This document shows positions 31,701-41,584 of a stretch of DNA of 64,000 bases, piece by piece. Under the pieces are notes generated by a model that saw nothing but the letters and a program-made list of their open reading frames with translations, did no database searches and was not told the origin of the DNA. Location: assembly GCA_036365515.1 (NCBI GenBank), contig CM070876.1, positions 40,798,195-40,862,194 on the forward strand, written 5' to 3'. The stretch comes from Torymus aiolomorphi (lineage: Eukaryota > Arthropoda > Insecta > Hymenoptera > Torymidae). Both the position numbers and the translations under genes were made by a program. Position 1 is the first letter of the stretch, and every line of letters starts with the position of its first letter.

Positions 31701-33244
31701 TTTCCCGTGAAGTGGCAGTGATCACGAACTTTCTGGTCCGTTTCAGAAAATGATTTCTGACAAATATGACATAGTTGAGCAGTACTAAACTGGATTTTCT
31801 CCTCAAGCGTCATATCTTTCATAGGCTTTGGATACTTGTACATTTCTTCTAATTTTAGAGCCAGAGAGTGAAGGCTCATCACGAACCACTTAGCCGGAGA
31901 TTCGTCTTCTTCTTTTTCTCGCCTATAGCATTTATATTCCGACAAGCTGTCATCATAGCTACATTTTACAAAGAAGCCTACACTAAACGGCTCATGGTGC
32001 TGATAAGCACGTTCGTGATCATGGGCTTCCTTCAGTAAACACTCGAAATCTGCGTAAATAATCATTGGTACTTGATTCTTATTGGAAAAGTTCTTAAACT
32101 GTAATATATTATCCTTTTGTGAAGGAAGTAAAATTTTACATTCATTTATTTCTGAACAGTCAATTGCATGCTTCGTCAGCTTTTCATTTGACCAGAAAAA
32201 ATGCAAACATCGGTCACAGATATAGGATTTACTTTTATGAGAAGATATCTGACTTCGTACGAGTCTTGATAAATCTTTTATCTATACATAATGATTTCTA
32301 AATACTATGTCAGTGTCATCAAGAGGCTCGTCATCTTCCTCCTCGTCTACATAATGACTTTCCGCAAGAAGTAAATTAACATGCTTTTCTTTCTTATAAG
32401 ATGTCAAGTGTCGTGGTAAGACGTCAAAAATGTTTCCCTTTTTCTTCAAGTAATAGATATTTACCAAAACATCATTCTGTTTTTCAAATTTGTTAATTTG
32501 TTTAGGATCTACTGGAAATTCAATCCCATCGAAGTTGAGCTCATCTTTGTATGAACCGTAACATGACACACGATCTGTATGTTTACTAACGGGATGTAAT
32601 GCTGATAGAATAGCCCATTTAAAACATTCGTTATCATCGTTTTTAACGTTAATGCAAGCCTCTTTTTTCTTGATAAATGAAGGTAAATCTATATAAGTGC
32701 TTCCCCTCATTGGATTAAACTTACAAATATTTATCGTTAAGTTTAAAATAGATTTAAGTGACCAGCCTGATTCTCGTTCTTGGAATTCTTCCATGTGTGC
32801 GTCGATAGGGTGCTGCAAATTCACGACGAACCACTCATTTAAGTCAGTTGTTAAATATATCGGCGTTGTCTTTGTATTAAAGTACATGATGTCCGTAGTT
32901 TCTTCGTCATTTTTAATCAATCCATATTCAGCTGCCAAAACTGTGTTAACTTTTAGAGCAGAATGTTTCTCAAGAGCTTCATTTACTTTAAGAATAACCA
33001 GTTGTTTTGCTTCTAGCATGAAAGTTAATAAGTCAAGATGTCTTAAGTTGGTTATCACACCTATTCTTATTCTATTTTCAAAAACGGAATGAATATCATC
33101 CCACACAACATTATTTTCTTGTAACTCGCGGTCTACTCGACGATCACATAACAAGTGCCGAACAGTGTTAATGAGAGCAATAGCGGCTTGAAGTTTTTGT
33201 TTATCAGATATTTTTAAATTACTTAATGAATATTGAGTTGATTG

Positions 33245-34933
33245 TAGGGGTGGGCGATATTCACTGTAAATATCGATATTGTGATATCGATAATATCGGG
33301 ATGATGAAAATCGATACGAGAGATATCATGCATTTATAATATCGATACTTCAAATATCGATATCTAAATATCAAATTTATTTAAAGAAATGTATTAGGGA
33401 ATTACGTACACGTGCAACAAAAAGTAAGACAATTATTTAAACAATTTTTAAACCCAAGTAGGCGAGGGATATGAGGTCCGCGCATATAAGGGAGTCATGT
33501 AGACATGAAAAAATAAGCAAAACGATTATTTAAATAGATTTTAAACCCAAGTAGGTGGAGGACGCGACATCCACGCATGTTAAGGAATTACGCAGACGTG
33601 TAACAATAACCAAGACAATTGTTTAAACAATTTTTAAACCCAAGTAGGCGGAGGATGCGGTCCACGCATATAAGGGAGTCATGTAGACCTTTAAAACTAA
33701 GCCGAACGATTATTTAAATAATTTTTAAACCCAAGTAGGTAGGGGATATGAGGTCCACGCATATAAGGGAGTATTGTAGACATGAAAAAATGAGCAAAAC
33801 GATTATTTAAATAATTTTTAAACCCAAGTAGGTGGGGGACGACACGCGAGGTCCACGCATATTAGGGAATTACGCAGACGTGCAACAATAACCAAGACAA
33901 TTATTTAAATAATATTTAAACCTAAGTAGCCGGGGTATATGAGGTCCACGCATATAAGGGAGTCATGTAGACATTAAAAAATTAGCAAAACGATTATTTA
34001 AACAATTTTTAAACTCAAGTAGCCGGGTGACGCGAGGTCCACGCATATTAGGGAATATTCGTAGACGTGCAACAATAAGTAAGACGATTATTTAAACAAT
34101 TTTTAAACCATAGTACGCGGTGGATATGAGGTCCACGCATATAAGGGAGTTACGTAGACGTCCGACGTAAGCATGACTTTTATTTCAAAAATTTTTAACG
34201 TCTATAATTCAACTCCCTTATATGCGTGGACCTCGCGGCTCCGGCTACATGGGTTTAAAAATTATTTAAATAATCGTTTTGTATATTTTTTCATGTCTAC
34301 ATGACTCCCTTATATGGGTGGACCTCATATCCCCCGCCTACCTGGGTTTAAAAATTGTTCAAATAATCGTTTTGCTTATTTTTTCATGTCTACATGACTC
34401 TCTTATATGCGTGGACCACATATCCTCCACCTACTTGGATTTAAAAATTATTTAAATAATCGTTTGACTTATTTTTATGTCTACATGACTCCCTTATATG
34501 CGTGGACCACGTATCCTCCACCTACTTGGATTTAAAAATTATTTAAATAATCGTTTGACTTATTTTCATGTCTACATGACTCCCTTATATGCGTGGATCG
34601 GTGAACCTCATATCCCCCACCTACTTGAGTTTAAAAATTGTTTATATAATTGTCTTGCTTATTGTTGCAAGTCTATACGTAATTCCCTAATATCCGTGGA
34701 CCTTGTGGCCCCCGCCTACTTGGGTTTAAAAATTATTTAAGTAATCGCGTTGCAGTTCACGTAACTTTTTTTCTATCTTTTTTCTTTGTAAATTTTTCTC
34801 ATCAATATTCGATATTTCGTTCTCGGATATCGATATCCTAATATATCGCTTTTGAAAATATCGATTTAAATATCGATATATTTAAGAAGAAAATATCGAT
34901 AATGAAAATATCGATATATATCGCCCACCCCTA
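33245..34933. mobile_element. hAT-like non-autonomous element filled with satellite
   Basis: Ends TAGGGGTGGGCGATAT and its complement. The flanks GTTGATTG (33237-33244) and GTTAATTG (34934-34941) match at 7 of 8 positions, an 8-bp hAT-type duplication. Inside the ends are ATCGATAT-rich stretches, then roughly 90-110-bp satellite units (AAACCCAAGTAGGCGGGGGA, GGTCCACGCATATAAGGGAG) in one orientation to about 34190 and inverted after that. It splits the polymerase coding region; the frame reads through if it is removed. No transposase. Confidence 0.87.
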
Positions 34934-35335
34934 GTTAATTGTATAGCATTATAACAGTACTCCAACCAAATATCAATGTCGTTTTCATCGACGTCACGAG
35001 TCAAAGATGCTTGATATAACTTCCATAGCTTATTTTCAACTGCTTCGGATCACTCCAAGACACGAAATGAGTTTTGCAAGTCTCAGTACCTCCTTTTAAA
35101 GAGAAGATATCGATGTTGGCGAGAGGTGGCGTCACACGATATGTTTTTGAACTAGAATATTCGACTGCTGTGAGCAGTAAACTAATTCTTTTTTTCTTTC
35201 AAGTACAACTTCTTTATTTGTGAGTAGTAACGTGACGGCTGGTAATATGGTGAAAAAAAACCACTCGTGTAAACTTTACGATGTTGCTTCGACTGCTCAG
35301 AGCACCAAACTGACTTTTCCTCTCAAATGCATCTC

Positions 35336-35430
35336 CTTTTATATTAAAATGATGGGGGGGGGGGGGGGGGAGAAATCAATCGTGATTGGTTGTGAGCAGC
35401 ATGGCGGGAATAACTTAACTGAATATAAAA
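35336..35430. promoter_or_regulatory. Candidate bidirectional promoter next to the polymerase gene
   Basis: TATAAAAG on the minus strand (35336-35343) and TATAAAA on the plus strand (35424-35430) face outward around a G-run (35354-35370) and an ATTGG box at about 35384-35388. The layout resembles the other two bidirectional promoters. The minus side would lead towards the polymerase gene; the plus side leads into the CAG-rich repeat. Confidence 0.4.
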
Positions 35431-35483
35431 AGGTGAACGAAGCTCTAAGCCTCATTCGCTTCTTCGCTCTCGTTCGAGAACCA

Positions 35484-35585
35484 TCACAGCAGTTGCAGCA
35501 GTTGCAGCAGTTGCAGCGGTCGCAGCGGTTGCAGCAGTCGCAGCAGTCGCAGCGGTCGCAGTAGTTGCAGCGGTCGCAGCAGCAA
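35484..35585. repeat. CAG-rich tandem repeat
   Basis: Units CAGCAGTTG and CAGCGGTCG repeat about eleven times. In frame it would encode a Gln/Leu/Ser/Arg tract, but no ATG lies between the candidate TATA at 35424 and the repeat, so I do not call a gene. Confidence 0.7.
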
Positions 35586-35892
35586 TCTTTGAACCTCAAA
35601 GGCTTACAAAATCATCGTTGAAAGACGCAGCGCAGATTGGTTTTACGCAAAATATGTTTGATTGAGTACAAATATGGAATCGCATAACGCGTGAAAACCT
35701 TAACATAGATAGTATAGAAAGCGCTCATAATCAACCAACGGGAAAGATTTGCTGAGAAAGTAAACATATACAAACAGTTAAATGTATGTAACATTGCTCA
35801 GAAATTCTTTTATTCATGCTTACATATAGACATATGAGAATAAAATATTTTGAGGCAATTAAACAATAAATTAAAAATAACATGAACATATA

Positions 35893-36146
35893 CACTGAGA
35901 GAAAAGTTTTGGAAAAATTACTATACTGTCTCGTAAAGCTACCACAGACTGTAAAGACCCGAAAAATTACCATACTTTACAGTAAATTTTACAATAAAGT
36001 ATAGTAAATTTTCCTATATTTCTGGTAAAATTTCTTATAAAGTATGGTAATTTTTTGGGTTTTTACAGTCTGTGGTCGCGTTCCCTGCACAAGATGGTAA
36101 TTTTTATGGAACGTTTAGTACTTTTTCCTGTACTTTTTTTTCAGTG
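35893..36146. mobile_element. MITE with CACTGA ends and TA duplication
   Basis: CACTGAGAGAAAAGT at the left and ACTTTTTTTTCAGTG at the right, with TA on both flanks. Internal inverted repeats CAGACTGTAAAGACCC and GGGTTTTTACAGTCTG. Its ends are related to the element at 1219-1500. Confidence 0.8.
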
Positions 36147-36592
36147 TATTACACGCAAATAGCTTCTCTCATCAAATAATTTATCTGCCTATGAATTTAA
36201 CACAAGTTATACAATTTATTAGTATATTGAGAAAATAGTAATGGTTACTGAGCTGACTGAATATTATTAATTACTATAAACTTCAATGATTAACAAATCA
36301 AGATAGAAAACTTTATATGTTAGTAAGCGAAATATTGTTTAGACGTGTGCGGAAGCATAATACATATGCGCTCCAAAGCATAATACATTTGTATGTATTC
36401 AAGCATATTACATGTATATGCATATTTGAACTGCTCCGAAAGAGAGAGAGAGAGATTTTCTTTACTGACAGCGATGACGTGGTGCGAGTGATAGCGGGGA
36501 GGCACTCTCGTGAAATGACGAAGGCTGGCGCACGCTCGTTATATTTATAACTTTAATCGCTCTGCCCCCTCGCCCCCTCCACAAATTTTCGT

Positions 36593-36642
36593 CCAATCAG
36601 AGCTCGAGCGGCGACGCCTGCACGCGAACAGATCGTATAAAA
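36593..36642 (+). promoter_or_regulatory. CCAAT and TATA boxes of the gene at 36694
   Basis: CCAAT at 36593-36597 and TATAAAA at 36636-36642. An initiator-like TTCAGCAC near 36660 would give a leader of about 30 bases. Confidence 0.7.
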
Positions 36643-36693
36643 GTACGGAGCGTCCACGACTTCAGCACAGTCTGCAAAGACAATTACTCCAGT

Positions 36694-37212
36694 ATGGAAA
36701 AGACTTTCATAAGCAACGAGGAGCTGATCCAACGTCATTTGGCGGCGTTCGAGGATTGGGGTGTTGTGGAGGAGATTGACCTTAGTGGTTGGTCTCCTTC
36801 CTATTCCTCAGGACCATCACCGGAGCTTGTACCGGCTCCACCATCGGCATGGTTGGGTGCCAGGACGTTGTCACCGGAGCCATCGCAAACATCATCGAGC
36901 TCCCCGCTCAAATTTGATGCGTGGCTCATGAGTTTGGAATCGCCTAACAGCGTGACATCAACGTTCGCCCGCTCATCACCGCAACCGTCGCCAACACCAT
37001 CACCTCTTTCTTCGCCTAAAGCATCGCCACCTCTACCACCAGCCTCACCTGACTTTATACTGATCTACGACCCTGTAGAGCAGTTTTATTATGAAGTACC
37101 GGCGATAGATCTTCGGTTGGCTGATGGTGTAGTACCAGTGGACGTCAATGTCGGCGAATTCGAGGCAATGGACGCTGAGGCTATTGTGCTAGAGTCATCG
37201 CCTGACATATAA
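36694..37212 (+). CDS. Ser/Pro-rich protein of the family with Tyr-Asp motif
   Basis: 172 residues from the first ATG after the TATA box. The N-terminal helix is NEELIQRHLAAFEDWGVVEE. The middle has at least ten Ser-Pro or Thr-Pro pairs (LSPEPSQTSSSSPL resembles LSPEPSYTSPSM of the gene at 25212). The family motif SPDFILIYDPVEQFYYEVP is near residues 118-136. The acidic end is AIVLESSPDI, comparable with VICLESPDS of the Gln-rich protein; the RxLF end is absent. Single exon, followed by a perfect histone-type stem-loop. Unknown function. Confidence 0.78.
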   Translation: MEKTFISNEELIQRHLAAFEDWGVVEEIDLSGWSPSYSSGPSPELVPAPPSAWLGARTLSPEPSQTSSSSPLKFDAWLMSLESPNSVTSTFARSSPQPSPTPSPLSSPKASPPLPPASPDFILIYDPVEQFYYEVPAIDLRLADGVVPVDVNVGEFEAMDAEAIVLESSPDI

Positions 37213-37247
37213 ATGGAGACGTCTATTAAAAAAAAAAAAAAACAATC

Positions 37248-37263
37248 GGCCCTTTTCAGGGCC
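37248..37263 (+). terminator. Histone-type 3' stem-loop, perfect consensus
   Basis: CAATC-GGCCCTTTTCAGGGCC-ACAAATATTTCAAACG. It matches the metazoan histone consensus GGYYCTTTTCAGRRCC with the usual A-C after the stem, 36 bp past the stop. It is the clearest instance in the window. Confidence 0.9.
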
Positions 37264-37783
37264 ACAAATATTTCAAACGTTCGAATAATTATTTTCTTTG
37301 ATTAATATTAGTTTCATCAACATAAACCTAATACATGAACTTGATATAGTTAAATGAAAGGAATATAAATTTTAAAAAATTGTTTCTTTAATAGCGTTTG
37401 AAATAATTTTATTTAATACTACCTGAAACAGATTTCTTTCGATTACTTTGGTGATTGGGCATTTTAGTTAACTAGTGAGAACATATTTTTTTTTTAGAAT
37501 ATGATTAAAGGATGCAGACGTGCGCACCAGTAGTATGAGCCTCATGTAAACACGCGCGGTGAGAAAGGCACGCGCCAGCGAGGAGAGAGGGATACGCGCA
37601 CCAGCGGCGAGAGAAGGGCACGCGTGCCAGCAGTGAGAGGCGCATGTATACGAGTGACTAGAGGGGCGCAGGCGTCCGCGGCGGGAGGGGAGGGGGTTAT
37701 TCGCCAGCAACGAGAAGGGCGCGCGCGAAAAACGCGACGTATGGAAGAAATAGAGAGAGAGAGAGAATTTGATTGTTTATGTT

Positions 37784-37799
37784 AGCCCTGAAAAGGGCT
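37784..37799 (-). terminator. Histone-type 3' stem-loop after the proline-rich gene
   Basis: The minus strand reads AAATC-AGCCCTTTTCAGGGCT-AACATAAACAATC. Six-bp stem, TTTC loop, 18 bp after the stop. It faces the stem-loop at 37248, so the two genes are convergent. Confidence 0.85.
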
Positions 37800-37816
37800 G
37801 ATTTGACGGTAGCTTA

Positions 37817-38191
37817 CTACCTTTCGCGGGACCTCTCCGCTCGCCACTCGCGAAGCCGTTCCTTCACCTTCATCTCCACCACCTGCCTCAGCGCCATACG
37901 GGCCATACGTACTCGCTCCTCCGGTCTTATAGGGGCGAGAAAGGTCCGAAGCTCAGCGCTGAGTCGTGATGGTAGCTGAGGTGGTGGAGGTGGTTGTGGA
38001 GGTAGTGGAGAAGGTTGAGGTGAAGCAGGAAGAGGAGGTGAGGGAGGAAGAGGTGAAAGAAGAGGAGGTACTGAAGGAAATGTAGGGGGAGGAGATGAAA
38101 AGCGTAAGGTCTGAGGAGGAGGAGGAGGGGGAGGAGGAGGAGGAGATGGAGGAGGAGGAGGTCGGCCCGCTTTCGACATCATGTGCCGCAT
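37817..38191 (-). CDS. Proline-rich protein with charged C-terminus
   Basis: 124 residues from the ATG at 38191. About 65 residues are mostly Pro and Ser (runs of up to ten Pro), then a charged helical end LSAELRTFLAPIRPEERVRM ... LRQVVEMKVKERLREW. TATAAAAA is at 38337-38344. The first ATG after it (38291) opens a 20-codon frame that is not in phase, while the main frame is open back to 38413 and looks peptide-like (KKEDIALRRVAFGARKDW). So either translation starts at 38191 behind an upstream ORF, or a one-base indel has shifted the true start. It has the family's 3' stem-loop but not the Tyr-Asp motif, so membership rests on gene structure. Lower certainty on the start. Confidence 0.6.
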   Translation of the reverse strand: MRHMMSKAGRPPPPPSPPPPPPPPPPQTLRFSSPPPTFPSVPPLLSPLPPSPPLPASPQPSPLPPQPPPPPQLPSRLSAELRTFLAPIRPEERVRMARMALRQVVEMKVKERLREWRAERSRER

Positions 38192-38336
38192 CTCACCCCG
38201 AGTGATGCCCGGGATTTGTGACCAATCTTTACGTGCACCGAAGGCAACTCTTCTCAGAGCGATGTCTTCTTTTTTGCTTCGAAACGTCCATGACGTTTGA
38301 GAAAGGCAGAATGATAATGAGACACGGGCGCGAGCC

Positions 38337-38344
38337 TTTTTATA
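38337..38344 (-). promoter_or_regulatory. TATA box of the proline-rich gene
   Basis: TATAAAAA on the minus strand within a GC-rich region (GGCGCGCGCGTGCGCAATG upstream). No exact CCAAT box was found. Confidence 0.55.
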
Positions 38345-39483
38345 GGCTCGGGCGCGCGCGTGCGCAATGACGCATGCTTGCAGCGCCTCGAGTAGTAGGG
38401 GGGATGTACACATAGCGGTCTAGAGCGAGAGAAAAAGTAAACAGTGGCTCGATAGGCTCATGTTTTGTTTTGAATGGTCTTATAGACAAAATATGACCTA
38501 ATACAACCACTGAACGCGTATAAAGAAAAACATGACGTGTTTTATGTATCGCTCTAAGAGCCCTATTATGAGACGATTGAAAAGCTGCCCCTATTATGTA
38601 ATGGTTTAATAACCAATTAAGATAGAGGTGATTTGGGACCTTTAAATTTAATGAGAAAAAAATATTTATGTGTTACTTGTTTTTGCATATGCGCTAATAA
38701 ATAAATCGATTTTTTATGTATAGAACATGAACAAATTGTTTAGTCTCGTCGTTTCCAAGCTCTTATAAATCGATTGCTATTTGAATTGAAACTGTTCTGT
38801 GTGCAATATTTTCAAATGTTTAATCAATTTTGAACATAGGCATAAATTTCGATTATATACTAATTCACCGATTTCATTACTACTTTTTATCAACTATTTC
38901 ACTATATGTATGCAAACGAACTGCATGTCCCTATTATCAAATAGTATAAAAGAGTTTTTATTTTGAATCTCATTTACAATATAGTTTAAATATATAAATT
39001 TTTAAATTATTTGCACTTTTAACTAAAAATATTAATCATTTGTAAATAAACCTGTAAATCGTAGCTAAACCTACCAATACTGTACATCAGAACTACTAAT
39101 ATAGATTAAACGTTGATATATTTGCATAGAAATAAATATAAAATAGGTTTATTCATAACGTTTTGAATTAAAATAATTGAACTTTGTTAAGGAATCGACG
39201 TACCACGCATGTTGTAAGTAGTATGAAAATTTTTTTAAATTCATATACGTTCAGATTTTCTTCGTAGTTTCCAACTAAATTTATACTGAAATTACCACTA
39301 ATAAAGAATGTTTCATAATAGGGGAGCGAGAGGGGTATCTATAAGAAAATAGCATTTCATAATAGAGACTTTCATCATTATTTCTTTCTACATAACCGAT
39401 TTCATGGAATAAATTTATCGAAAATCGTTCCGTAAGGCTCTTTACGCTTGAAATAATAAATAAGTTTGTTGTTGAAATTTGTA

Positions 39484-39499
39484 GGTCCTGAGAAGGACC
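39484..39499 (-). terminator. Histone-type stem-loop ending hairpin transcript copy 2
   Basis: The minus strand reads CAATC-GGTCCTTCTCAGGACC-TACAAATTTC. Stem perfect; loop TTCTC-type with TCTC. It corresponds to 18073-18088, where one pair is G-T. Confidence 0.65.
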
Positions 39500-40155
39500 G
39501 ATTGAGTTGGTCCTGAGAATGGTATAAACATATATTAGCAAAACGTTATGAGATAGATGGGAAAGCATAAAAGATATATGCAGCCGGTTAGGACACCTAA
39601 CTGCTATTTAAAAACATAAGCGAGTAAAAGACGTATGCGAAAAGAGTCTTGTATTTTCAAAAATATGCAGCCAGTCAGACACCTAACTGCAATTGAAAAT
39701 ACAACTGAGAAAAAAATGCACGCGGCGAGTAAAAGACGTACGCGAAAAGAGTCTCGTATTCTCAAATGTGCAGCCGGTTATACACCTAACTGCTAATGAA
39801 AATACAAGTGAGAAAACATCCATGCGGCGAGTAAAAGACGTACGCGAAAAGAGTCTCCTTTCTCAAATGTGCAGCCGGTTATACACCTAATTGCGATTGA
39901 AAATACAAGTGAGAAAAAAAATGCACGCGGCGAGTAAAAGACGTACGCGAAAAGAGTCTCGTATTCTCAAATGTGCAGCCGGTTATACACCTAACTGCTA
40001 ATGAAAATACAAGTGAGAAAACATTCATGCGGAAAGGGGCCTAAACGTGTCGCGTTTCGCACGTCCAAATATGCAGTCGGCTAATACACCTAACTGCTAT
40101 TTGAAGAGTAGCGAGGGCCCGCGCAGCGACTCGCACTCGGGCACCCGCGCGAGAG
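39484..40155 (-). ncRNA. Tandem-hairpin transcript, copy 2
   Basis: Minus strand, behind TATAAAT at 40183-40189. Six hairpin cores near 40068, 39972, 39867, 39766, 39663 and 39575 read GCAGTTAGGTGT then a short loop and ACCGGCTGC or close variants. Relative to copy 1, CGACTGC is mostly CGGCTGC, which swaps a T-A pair for T-G and keeps the stem. Linkers carry GACTCTTTTCGCGTACGTC. The tail has the stem-loop GGTCCTTCTCAGGACC at 39484-39499. The array's ORFs differ from copy 1, supporting a non-coding role. Expression is not shown. Confidence 0.5.
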
Positions 40156-40182
40156 AAGTGTTTTTGCAGCCGGGCGCGTCTC

Positions 40183-40444
40183 ATTTATAAGGATCGTCGA
40201 AGCTGCTCCGCCGCGAATCAATGAGCGGCGGCGGCGGCGGTCGCGGCGTAGAGCTATTCGGCATCAATCGGCGCGCGACCGCATCTTCTCCGCGCCAATG
40301 CCGAGCGGCGGCGGCGAAGAGCTGCTCCGTACCAATCACATCGTTTGCTCGAGCGGCGGTGGCGGCGAGGAGTTGCTCCGCTCCAATCACAGCGTTTGCT
40401 CGAACGGCGGCGGCCGCGAGCAGGTCCGCGCTTTGTGTATATAA
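40183..40444. promoter_or_regulatory. Bidirectional promoter, copy 2
   Basis: TATAAAT (minus, 40183-40189) and TATATAA (plus, 40438-40444) with CCAAT boxes between them (for example CCAATCAC near 40334 and 40393). Nearly the same sequence as 17018-17299, inverted. Confidence 0.75.
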
Positions 40445-40481
40445 CTGGGATGCTTTCGGAAGTTCGCTATCACTTCTCAAG

Positions 40482-40883
40482 ATGAGTTCGCCGTTGGATC
40501 TTCTGTATGCAGCTGCTGCAGTAGCCCTCCAAGAAATGGTTGAGCCGGAGCCACCTCGATCGCCGCCTCAAACTTCTCGCTGTATGCCAACATATGGTCC
40601 GGATTCTCCGGACCATGTGTTGGTGTATGACGTGGAGGCTGGGCGGTATATTGAGGAACCTCGGGGAGCACAGTCCCAGCGACAACAGCAGCGTCAACAA
40701 CAGCAGCACCGCCAACCAGAACCTCAGCAACAGCAAAAACAACAACCGCAGCAGCAGTAGCAGCAAGAACCGCCGCATCAACAAGAACAACTGCAGAAAC
40801 AACGACAACAGCAGCAGCGGTCGTCTGAAGTGATTTGTCTCGAAGCACCTGATTCACCGGAAATATTATGTATCGGCTTCTAG
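40482..40883 (+). pseudogene. Gln-rich protein gene, copy 2, with premature stop
   Basis: ATG at 40482, 44 bp after the TATA start. The N-terminus (MSSPLDLLYAAAAVALQEM) and motif DHVLVYDVEAGRYIEEP match copy 1. A CAG codon in the Gln tract has become TAG at 40758-40760, giving 92 residues. Beyond it the frame stays open to a second TAG at 40881, where copy 1 has TAC. Both changes remove the C-terminal region, including the RxLF end. The promoter and 3' stem-loop are intact, so it may still make a truncated protein; I treat it as a decaying copy. Confidence 0.75.
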
Positions 40884-40940
40884 AGGCCCCAGGCGACTAA
40901 GGTTGCGCGTCAACTTTTTTAGTTTTTTTTTTCATTAATC

Positions 40941-40956
40941 CGCCCTTTTCAGGGCG
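40941..40956 (+). terminator. Histone-type 3' stem-loop, copy 2
   Basis: TAATC-CGCCCTTTTCAGGGCG-ACCAAATATTTAAAC, identical over this stretch to the site at 16502-16517 in the other arm, although the gene before it has a stop mutation. Confidence 0.85.
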
Positions 40957-41119
40957 ACCAAATATTTAAACAATGGAACAAATTGTTCGTGCTAATGATA
41001 CTCCATGAGCAGCCCCCCCCCTCCCATAGTCTCGAATCCCCACATGGACCCGAATCCCCACATGGTCCCGAATCCCCACGTGGTCCCGAATCCCCATAGC
41101 TCATCTACTCATGATGTTA

Positions 41120-41580
41120 CAAGAGATCTAAATCAGTAGCTAAATGTAATCGGTATACGAAATTTATTTAAGTTTCAGTTTGATACATAAAATAATAAAC
41201 ATAAAATAGAACAAAAGAATTTTAAATCAAACTTGATAACGTAAATATACTCTTATACATTCAAAATCCAAATTTCCCAATATAAAATATACGCAATACC
41301 AGAACAAAATAAAGGAGAAATTGTTCAAATGATGTTATAAGATCTTAATCGACGACTAAACGAAAATTGTACATGAAATTTATTTAAGTATGGATCAAAT
41401 CAAAATTTTTATCATGAATAATACTTTTATATTTTAAAAAACCGCTGCCAATTCATTGGCACGTAGCTTCCTCAAACTAATTTATCAATTCCTTTTTTTA
41501 TACTTTTATAAAATAATTTTTCTCAAAAACAAATGAAGAAAATGTATTGAAATTTTAACCAAATATAGTTTTTAGTAAGT
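41120..41580. other. AT-rich DNA, no gene seen
   Basis: Contains CAATATAAAATATACG near 41278, which also occurs near 16302 in the same orientation, outside the inverted arms. No ORF. Confidence 0.45.
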
Positions 41581-41584
41581 GTAT

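Larger units (their letters stand above)
38810..41110. repeat. Right arm of the large inverted duplication
   Basis: Inverted partner of 16340-19745. It contains the second Gln-rich gene copy, its bidirectional promoter, the hairpin array and stem-loops, and retains the unfilled insertion site of the foldback at 18760. The array region is more diverged than the gene and promoter. Confidence 0.88.

Noticed and set aside
40221..40481. N-terminal extension of Gln-rich copy 2
   Set aside because: Same reason: it reads through the promoter and TATA box.
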